This document shows, one piece after another, positions 57,322 through 64,000 of a stretch of DNA of 64,000 bases. A program made the translations under genes and the position numbers. The DNA comes from Pantoea latae. Its GTDB lineage: Bacteria > Pseudomonadota > Gammaproteobacteria > Enterobacterales > Enterobacteriaceae. Under the pieces are notes generated by a model. It made no database searches. It was not told where the DNA came from and saw only the letters and a list, made by a program, of their open reading frames with translations. Positions within the stretch are counted from its first letter, which is position 1; each line of letters starts with the position of its first letter. The stretch covers positions 62,001-126,000 of the forward strand of contig NZ_MWUE01000026.1 in assembly GCF_002077695.1 (NCBI RefSeq). Direction: 5' to 3'.

Positions 57322-60300
57322 ACCTGACACGGCTGTTTATTTTTCGCCCGGTCGCCACGCTGCTGCTGACGCTGGCGATCCTGCTGCTTGGCGCGCTCGG
57401 CTACCGGCTGCTGCCGGTGGCGCCGCTGCCGCAGGTCGATTTTCCCACCATTATGGTCAGCGCCAGCCTCGCCGGCGCCAGCCCGGAAACCATGGCGGCG
57501 ACGGTGGCGACGCCGCTGGAGCGCGCGCTGGGGCAGATCGCCGGCATTACCGAAATGACCTCCAGCAGCTCGCAGGGATCCTCCAGCATTATTTTGCAGT
57601 TTGAGCTGGACCGCGACATCAACGGCGCGGCGCGCGACGTGCAGGCGGCGATCAACGCCTCGCGCAGCCTGCTGCCGAGCAGCATGGAGTCGCTGCCGAC
57701 CTACCGCAAAGCCAACCCCTCCGACGCGCCGATCGTGATGCTGGCGCTCACCTCGGAGACGCGCACGCCCGGCGAACTCTACGATCTGGCCGAGAGCAAG
57801 ATTGAGCAGGCGATGGGGCAGGTCAAAGGCGTGGGTGAAGTTTCGCTGATGGGCAGCGCGCTGCCGGCGGTGCGTATCGACCTGCAGCCGCAGAAGCTGA
57901 CGCACTACGGCATTTCGCTGGATACCGTGCGCAGCGCCATCGCCAACAGCACCACCAACCTGCCGAAGGGGATGCTGCAGGGTAGCAGCCAGTCGTGGAT
58001 GGTGGACAGCAACGGCCAGCTCGACAAGGCGGCGCAGTATCGCGATCTGATCGTGACTTATCAGGATGGCAAGGCGGTGCGGCTGCATGACGTCGCCACC
58101 GTCTACGACTCGGTGGAGGATCAGTATCAGGCCGGTTTCCTTAACGCCGCGCCGTCGGTGATGATCGGCATCAAGCGCCAGGCGGGCGCCAATATGCTCG
58201 ACACCATCGACGCCATTAAGGCGCAGCTGCCGGCGCTGGAGAAAGATTTGCCCGCCGATACGCAGCTCAAAGTGGTGATCGACCGTTCCCCAGGGGTGCG
58301 CGCCTCGCTCTACGACACCGAAGAGACGCTGCTGATCGCCGTGCTGCTGGTGATCGCCGTGGTGTTTATCTTTCTGCGCAACCTGCAGGCGGTGGTGATC
58401 CCGGCGCTGGCGCTGCCGGTGTCGCTGATCGGCACCTGCGCGGTGATGTATCTGCTTGGCTACAGCCTCGACAACCTGTCGCTGATGGCGCTGATCATCT
58501 CTACCGGCTTCGTGGTGGATGACGCCATCGTGGTGCTGGAGAATATCACGCGCCATATCGAAGAGGGCTTAGGGCCGGTGCGCGCGGCGGTGCGCGGCGC
58601 GCGCGAGGTGAGCTTTACCGTGCTGTCGATGACGGTGTCGCTGATAGCGGTATTTATTCCCATTCTGCTGATGGGCAGCATCGTTGGCCGCCTGTTCCGC
58701 GAGTTCGCCATTACGCTCACCGTGTCGCTGCTGATCTCGATGTTCGTTTCGCTTAGCCTGACGCCGATGCTCTGCTCGCGGCTGCTGAAGCGCAAACCGC
58801 GCGTCAGCCAACGGCCGCATCCGCTCTATCAGTTTATCGAGAACCAGCTCAACGCGCTGCTGGCGGCCTACGCGCGCGGGCTCGACTGGGTGATGCGCCA
58901 CCAGAAGCTGACGATAGTCAGCCTGCTGCTCACCGTGCTGCTCAATCTGTTTCTCTATACCGTGGTGCAGAAGGGCTTTTTCCCGAATCAGGATACCGGC
59001 CTGCTGATGGGCGCGCTGCGCGCCGATCAGAACATCTCGTTCCAGGCGATGAAGCCGAAAATGCTGATGTTCACCAAAATCATTCAGGCCGATCCGGCGG
59101 TTGACAGCGTGATGTCCTCGATGGGCAGCGGCATGTTCGGCTCGCGCAACAGCGCCAACTTCTTTGTGCGGTTAAAGGATCTCGACCAGCGCGACGCCAC
59201 CGCCACCGAAGTGGCTAACCGGCTGAGCATGAAGACCAGCCATATCGCTGGCGCGCAGATGTTTCTGATGGCGGCGCAGGATCTGCATATCGGCGGGCGC
59301 AGCGCCAACGCCAGCTACCAGTACAGCCTGCAGGCGGACGATCTCGATCTGCTGCGCACCTGGACGCCGAAGGTGCAGGCGGCGCTGGCGGCGATCCCGC
59401 AGCTCAACAGCGTCGATTCCGACTCGCAAACCGGCGGCCAGGAGGTGGTGATTAATATCGATCGCGATCGCGCCACGCGCCTCGGCGTCAATGTGCAGAT
59501 GCTCGACACCATGCTCAACAACGCCTTCAGCCAGCGCCAGGTGGCGACGCTCTACCACACGCTGAATCAGTATCACGTCGTGATGTCGCTTAACAGCAGC
59601 TACACGCGCGACCCGGCGATCCTGCAGCAGCTCTACGTCATCAACGACAGCGGCGATCGGGTGCCGCTCTCTGCCTTCGCCACCCTGACCACCGGCAACG
59701 CGCCGCTGTCGGTGGCGCATCAGGGCCAGTCCGCCACCAGCACCGTCGCCTTTAACCTCAACGACGGCGTCTCGCTGGAAGAGGCGCAGGCGCTGATCAA
59801 ACAGGCGATGGCGAAGCTCGGCTTGCCCTCCAGCATCCAGGCCGGTTTCGCCGGCACCGCCGCCGCCTTTGCGCAGCTGACCGCGACCATGCCCTGGCTG
59901 ATCGTCGCGGCGCTGGCGGCGGTCTATATCGTGCTGGGCGTGCTCTATGAGAGCTATGTGCATCCGCTGACCATTCTCTCCACGCTGCCGTCGGCGGGCG
60001 TCGGCGCGCTGCTGCTGCTGCTGCTCACCAACACCCAGCTGACGGTGATCGCCCTGATCGGCATCATCCTGCTGATCGGCATCGTGAAAAAGAACGCCAT
60101 TATGATGATCGACTTTGCGCTCGACGCCGAACGCCGGCTTGGTCTCTCGCCGCAGCAGGCGATCACCCAGGCCTGCCTGATGCGTTTTCGTCCCATTATG
60201 ATGACCACGCTGGCGGCCTTCTTCGGCGCGCTGCCGCTGGCGCTCGGCAGCGGCGGCGACGCCGATCTGCGCAGCCCGCTCGGCATCGCCATTGCCGGCG

Positions 60301-60419
60301 GCCTGGCGCTGAGCCAGCTGCTGACCCTGTTTACCACGCCGGTGGTTTATCTCTGGTTCGACCGTCTGAGTCGCGCCACCCAACGTCAGTGGCGCCGTTT
60401 GCGCCATGCGGAATCTTGA
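57318..60419 (+). CDS. mdtC: RND transporter MdtC-like
   Basis: 1033 residues (E. coli MdtC 1025), beginning [20 protein letters not shown]. Asp-Asp relay in [16 protein letters not shown], and [19 protein letters not shown] near the C-terminus. It has the ordinary short loop where its partner carries the Ser/Thr tract ([13 protein letters not shown]). Tandem and translationally coupled to mdtB; MdtB2-MdtC trimers form the pump in E. coli. The next gene begins 3 bases after its stop. Confidence 0.9.
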   Translation: MNLTRLFIFRPVATLLLTLAILLLGALGYRLLPVAPLPQVDFPTIMVSASLAGASPETMAATVATPLERALGQIAGITEMTSSSSQGSSSIILQFELDRDINGAARDVQAAINASRSLLPSSMESLPTYRKANPSDAPIVMLALTSETRTPGELYDLAESKIEQAMGQVKGVGEVSLMGSALPAVRIDLQPQKLTHYGISLDTVRSAIANSTTNLPKGMLQGSSQSWMVDSNGQLDKAAQYRDLIVTYQDGKAVRLHDVATVYDSVEDQYQAGFLNAAPSVMIGIKRQAGANMLDTIDAIKAQLPALEKDLPADTQLKVVIDRSPGVRASLYDTEETLLIAVLLVIAVVFIFLRNLQAVVIPALALPVSLIGTCAVMYLLGYSLDNLSLMALIISTGFVVDDAIVVLENITRHIEEGLGPVRAAVRGAREVSFTVLSMTVSLIAVFIPILLMGSIVGRLFREFAITLTVSLLISMFVSLSLTPMLCSRLLKRKPRVSQRPHPLYQFIENQLNALLAAYARGLDWVMRHQKLTIVSLLLTVLLNLFLYTVVQKGFFPNQDTGLLMGALRADQNISFQAMKPKMLMFTKIIQADPAVDSVMSSMGSGMFGSRNSANFFVRLKDLDQRDATATEVANRLSMKTSHIAGAQMFLMAAQDLHIGGRSANASYQYSLQADDLDLLRTWTPKVQAALAAIPQLNSVDSDSQTGGQEVVINIDRDRATRLGVNVQMLDTMLNNAFSQRQVATLYHTLNQYHVVMSLNSSYTRDPAILQQLYVINDSGDRVPLSAFATLTTGNAPLSVAHQGQSATSTVAFNLNDGVSLEEAQALIKQAMAKLGLPSSIQAGFAGTAAAFAQLTATMPWLIVAALAAVYIVLGVLYESYVHPLTILSTLPSAGVGALLLLLLTNTQLTVIALIGIILLIGIVKKNAIMMIDFALDAERRLGLSPQQAITQACLMRFRPIMMTTLAAFFGALPLALGSGGDADLRSPLGIAIAGGLALSQLLTLFTTPVVYLWFDRLSRATQRQWRRLRHAES

Positions 60420-60422
60420 TCG

Positions 60423-61811
60423 ATGAAAAAAATCTCTCTCGCTTTACTGCTGCTGCTCAGCGGCTGCGCCGTCGGCCCCGACTATCAGCGTCCCTCGGCC
60501 AGCGTGCCGCTGCACTATAAAGAGGCCAAAGGCTGGCAGCGCGCCGCGCCGCAGGATGACCAGAACAAGGGCGAGTGGTGGGCGGTCTATCACGACGCCA
60601 CCCTGAGCAGCCTGCTGCGGCAGGTCAGCATCTCTAACCAGAACGTCGCCAGCTACGCCGCGCAGTACCGCGAAGCCCAGGCACTGGCGGCGCAGTCGCG
60701 CGCCGCGCTCTTCCCGACGCTCGGCTACGACGTCAGCGGCACGCGCAGCGGCACCCGCTCCGCCACCAGCGGCGCGCGCAGCACCACCAACAGCAACTCG
60801 GCGCAGCTGAGCGCCAGCTGGGAGCTGGATCTGTGGGGCAAACTGCGCCGTACCCGCGAGGAGAACGCCGCCAGCGCCCAGGCGAGCGCCGCCGAACTGG
60901 CGAACGTGACGCTCAGCGCCCAGTCGGAGCTGGCGCAGGACTATTTTCAGCTGCGCATTATGGATGAGAAGATCGCGCGCTATCAGCAGGCCGTGGCGGC
61001 CTACGATCGCTATCTGAAGGTGATCAAGAACAAATATCAGGCCGGCAGCGAGTCGCGCGCCACCCTGGCGCAGGCGCAGATGCAGCTGGAGAGCGCCCGC
61101 GCCTCGGCGCTCGACGAACAGTGGCAGCGCGCCCAGCTTGAGCACGCCATTGCGCTGCTGCTGGGCAAAACCCCGGCTGAATTCAGCCTGCCAGCGGCGC
61201 CGCTGACGGCGTCGCTGCCGCAGGTGCCGCAGGCGCTACCGTCGCAGCTGCTGCAGCGCCGGCCCGATATCGCCTACGCCGAGCGCAACGTCGCCGCCGC
61301 CAACGCCGCGGTCGGCGTGGCCATCGCCGGCTACTATCCCGACCTGACGCTGAGCGCCAGCGGCGGCACCAGCGCCTCGGCGCTGCACAATCTCTTCTCG
61401 CTGCCTTATCGCGTCTGGTCGCTCGGCCCCGATCTGAGCGGCACGCTGCTCGACTTCGGCGCCACCTCGGCAAAGGTGGATCAGGCGCGCGCCGCCTATG
61501 ACGCCAGCGTCGCCAGCTATCGCCTGGCGGTGCTGACGGCGATGCAGGAAGTCGAGGACGATCTGGTGGAGCTGAATACCCTTACCAGCGAGATGGATGC
61601 GCAGCAGCGCGCCACCGACGCCGCGCGCGAATCGGCGCGCGTCACGCGCAACCAGTATGAGGCCGGCATGATCGACTACCTTGACGTCGCCACCACCGAG
61701 GCCAGCAGCCTGAGCGCCCAGCAGAGCCTGCTGAGCCTGCAGAGCACGCAGTGGGTCACCAGCGTGGCGCTGATCGCCGCGCTCGGCGGCGGCTGGCAAA
61801 TGACGCCCTAA
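60423..61811 (+). CDS. Outer-membrane efflux factor (NodT/OpmB-like lipoprotein)
   Basis: 462 residues with lipobox LLSGC (Cys15) and two OEP repeats (QSRAALFPTL in the first; LLQRRPDIAYAERNVAAANAAVGVAIAGYYPDL in the second). An Arg/Ser/Thr-rich stretch at about 104-127 should be the first extracellular loop. Located where E. coli has mdtD; the order adaptor-pump-pump-outer factor resembles Pseudomonas muxABC-opmB. No baeSR follows. Three-base spacing makes it part of the operon. Confidence 0.9.
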   Translation: MKKISLALLLLLSGCAVGPDYQRPSASVPLHYKEAKGWQRAAPQDDQNKGEWWAVYHDATLSSLLRQVSISNQNVASYAAQYREAQALAAQSRAALFPTLGYDVSGTRSGTRSATSGARSTTNSNSAQLSASWELDLWGKLRRTREENAASAQASAAELANVTLSAQSELAQDYFQLRIMDEKIARYQQAVAAYDRYLKVIKNKYQAGSESRATLAQAQMQLESARASALDEQWQRAQLEHAIALLLGKTPAEFSLPAAPLTASLPQVPQALPSQLLQRRPDIAYAERNVAAANAAVGVAIAGYYPDLTLSASGGTSASALHNLFSLPYRVWSLGPDLSGTLLDFGATSAKVDQARAAYDASVASYRLAVLTAMQEVEDDLVELNTLTSEMDAQQRATDAARESARVTRNQYEAGMIDYLDVATTEASSLSAQQSLLSLQSTQWVTSVALIAALGGGWQMTP

Positions 61812-61887
61812 TTCTCGCGCTGGCGCTTGTCGAACGACGCCAGATCCTGCATCGTTAGGAACCTTTTAGCGATGCTATGGAGCTGGC

Positions 61888-64000
61888 ATGTTGTTTACAT
61901 TTTTACGTCTGGTCTGCCGCCTGCTGTGGCGGGTGGAGCTGCGCGGCGACGCCGCCGCGCTGCATCAGGACAAAGTGCTGATCGCGCCCAATCATATGTC
62001 CTTTCTCGACGGCGCGCTGCTGGCGCTGTTCCTGCCGATCAGGCCGGTTTTCGCGGTCTACTCCTCTGTTAGCGAGCAGTGGTATATGCGGCTGGTGAAG
62101 CCGCTGATCGACTTCGTGCCGCTCGATCCCACGCGCCCGATGGCGATCAAACAGCTGGTGCGGCTGATCGACAGCGGCCGTCCGGTGGTGATCTTCCCGG
62201 AAGGGCGCATTACCGTCACCGGATCGCTGATGAAGATCTACAGCGGCGCCGGGTTCGTCGCCGCCAAATCCCAGGCGAGCGTGGTGCCGATGCGCATCGA
62301 AGGCGCGGAGTACACCCCGTTTGGCCGGCTGGGCGGTGTCTTTAAGCGCCGCCTTTTTCCCCGCATCACCCTGACTATCCTGCCCGCGACGCGCATTCCG
62401 ATGCCGGAGGCAAAACGCGCGCGCGACCGCCGCCAGCTGGCGGGCGAGCACCTGCACCACGTGATGATGGAGGCGCGCATGGCGGTGCGCCCGCGCGAAA
62501 CCCTCTATGAGGCCTTCCTCAACGCCCGCGCCCGCTACGGCGCCTTCAAACCCTGCATCGAAGACGTCAATATGCAGCCCGACAGCTACACCGGGCTGCT
62601 GAAAAAGGCGCTCGGCGTCGGGCGCATTCTCGAGCGCTACAGCCAGCCAGGGGAGATCGTCGGCCTGCTGCTGCCCAACGCCACGGTGACCGCGGCGGCG
62701 ATCCTCGGCGCCTCGCTGCGTGGCCGCGTCCCGGCGATGCTTAACTACACCGCCGGCGTCAACGGCATGCGCGCGGCGCTGACCGCGTCACAGGTGAAAA
62801 CCGTGTTTACCTCGCGCCAGTTTATGGAGAAGGGCAACCTCTGGCATCTGCCGCAGGGGCTGAGCGAGGTGGAGTGGATCTATCTGGAGGATCTGCGCGA
62901 CAGCGTGACGACCCAGGACAAGCTCTGGATCCTCGCGCATCTGCTGCTGCCGCGTCGCGCGCAGCTGGCACGCCAGCCGGAAGAGGCGGCGATGGTGCTG
63001 TTCACCTCCGGCTCCGAGGGCCATCCCAAAGGGGTGGTGCATTCGCATAAGAGCCTGCTGGCAAACGTCGAGCAGATCCGCACCGTGGCGGATTTTACCC
63101 CGCGCGACAAATTTATGTCGGCGCTGCCGCTGTTCCACGCCTTTGGCCTGACGGTCGGTTTGTTCACGCCGCTGATGACCGGCGCGCAGGTGTTTCTCTA
63201 TCCCAGCCCGCTGCACTATCGCATCGTGCCGGAGCTGGTCTACGACCGCAACTGCACCGTGCTGTTCGGCACCTCGACCTTTCTCGGCAACTACGCGCGC
63301 TTTGCCGCGCCTTATGACTTTGCCCGCCTGCGCTACGTGGTGGCGGGCGCGGAGAAGCTGCAGGAGGCGACGCGCCAGATCTACATGGAGAAATATGGCA
63401 TCCGCATCCTTGAAGGCTACGGCGTGACCGAATGCGCGCCGGTGGTGGCGATCAACGTGCCGATGGCGGCGAAGGCGCACACCGTCGGCCGCATTCTGCC
63501 GGGCATGGATTCGCGTCTGATGTCGGTCGAAGGCATCGAGCAGGGCGGACGCCTGCAGCTGCGCGGGCCGAACATCATGAACGGCTATCTGCGCGTCGAA
63601 AAGCCCGGCGTGCTGGAAGCGCCCGCCGCCGACAACGGCGAAGGGCAGCTTGAGGCGGGCTGGTACGACACCGGCGATATCGTCTCCTTTGACGAAGGCG
63701 GCTTCTGTCAGATTCAGGGGCGCGCCAAACGTTTCGCCAAGATCGCCGGCGAGATGGTGTCGCTGGAGAGCGTCGAGCAGATCGCCCTGAAGGCCTCGCC
63801 GGAGAGCCAGCACGCGGCGTCGCTGCGCGCCGACGGCAGCCGCGGCGAGGCGCTGGTGCTGTTCACCACCGACGCTGAGCTGAAGCGCGACGCGCTGCAG
63901 AAGGCGGCGCGCGAGCTGGGCGCGCCGGAGCTGGCGGTGCCGCGCGACATTCGCGTCATGAAACCGCTGCCGATGCTGGGCAGCGGCAAACCGGACTACG
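61888..64000 (+). CDS. aas: Bifunctional acyltransferase/acyl-ACP synthetase Aas (3' end outside window)
   Basis: Reacylates 2-acylglycerophosphoethanolamine at the inner membrane and has acyl-ACP synthetase activity. About 704 residues are seen of roughly 720. The N-terminal acyltransferase domain has NHMSFLDG (HX4D motif) and [10 protein letters not shown]. The AMP-binding domain has [25 protein letters not shown] and YDTGDIV. The ATG at 61888 gives MLFTFLRL, close to E. coli MLFSFFRN. It keeps the E. coli order relative to omrA and galR, but displaced by the efflux genes. Confidence 0.95.
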   Translation, partial: MLFTFLRLVCRLLWRVELRGDAAALHQDKVLIAPNHMSFLDGALLALFLPIRPVFAVYSSVSEQWYMRLVKPLIDFVPLDPTRPMAIKQLVRLIDSGRPVVIFPEGRITVTGSLMKIYSGAGFVAAKSQASVVPMRIEGAEYTPFGRLGGVFKRRLFPRITLTILPATRIPMPEAKRARDRRQLAGEHLHHVMMEARMAVRPRETLYEAFLNARARYGAFKPCIEDVNMQPDSYTGLLKKALGVGRILERYSQPGEIVGLLLPNATVTAAAILGASLRGRVPAMLNYTAGVNGMRAALTASQVKTVFTSRQFMEKGNLWHLPQGLSEVEWIYLEDLRDSVTTQDKLWILAHLLLPRRAQLARQPEEAAMVLFTSGSEGHPKGVVHSHKSLLANVEQIRTVADFTPRDKFMSALPLFHAFGLTVGLFTPLMTGAQVFLYPSPLHYRIVPELVYDRNCTVLFGTSTFLGNYARFAAPYDFARLRYVVAGAEKLQEATRQIYMEKYGIRILEGYGVTECAPVVAINVPMAAKAHTVGRILPGMDSRLMSVEGIEQGGRLQLRGPNIMNGYLRVEKPGVLEAPAADNGEGQLEAGWYDTGDIVSFDEGGFCQIQGRAKRFAKIAGEMVSLESVEQIALKASPESQHAASLRADGSRGEALVLFTTDAELKRDALQKAARELGAPELAVPRDIRVMKPLPMLGSGKPDY

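Noticed and set aside
60732..60803. Arg/Ser/Thr-rich stretch in the second outer-membrane factor as a partner of the MdtB tract
   Set aside because: It sits where the first extracellular loop of these proteins lies, on the far side of the membrane from the pump, and this loop is normally variable and polar.

Overview
The window is a chromosomal segment of a GC-rich member of the Enterobacterales. Almost every protein can be aligned by eye with an Escherichia coli counterpart, and gene order largely follows the E. coli 63-65 min region: tktA, epd-pgk-fbaA, mscS, argO, yggE, argP, rpiA, serA, fau, ssrS, zapA, ygfB-pepP-ubiH-ubiI, gcvTHP, ygfF, bglA, trhA, ygfZ, sdhE-ygfX, fldB, xerD-dsbC-recJ, prfB-lysS, lysR/lysA, galR, aas. 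Strong G/C third-position bias and the mix of accessory genes suggest the Erwiniaceae (Pantoea, Mixta or Erwinia type). That placement is inference; no 16S gene is present.

Positions 1-6.6 kb hold central carbon metabolism (transketolase, erythrose-4-phosphate dehydrogenase, phosphoglycerate kinase, class II aldolase) plus a bactofilin gene with a possible second, internal start. From 6.7 to 13.3 kb lie the mechanosensitive channel, arginine export and its regulator, pentose-phosphate isomerase, serine biosynthesis and folate repair. 6S RNA sits directly upstream of fau, as in E. coli. From 13.5 to 24 kb come zapA, the ygfB-pepP-ubiH-ubiI ubiquinone operon, the glycine cleavage operon with a good PurR-like box, and a short-chain dehydrogenase. 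From 24 to 35.9 kb lie bglA with an RpiR-type regulator, the Fe-S/flavin accessory genes ygfZ, sdhE and ygfX, xerD-dsbC-recJ, and prfB (with its programmed frameshift) followed by lysS.

The 36-47 kb part is more accessory: a trypsin-like lipoprotein protease, an MFS exporter, the lysR/lysA pair, an acetyltransferase, galR and a BisC-like molybdoenzyme. Two small RNAs of the OmrA/OmrB family follow, separated by a paralogue of the divisome transpeptidase FtsI. A small ribbon-helix-helix protein comes next.

From 47 to 61.8 kb two complete tripartite RND efflux systems stand in tandem. One is AcrAB/MexAB-like with its own outer-membrane factor. The other is MdtABC/MuxABC-like with its own outer-membrane factor and no BaeSR. 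The MdtB-like pump carries a 40-residue serine/threonine-only style insertion. The window ends inside aas. No insertion sequences, prophage genes, tRNA genes, rRNA genes or CRISPR arrays were seen.
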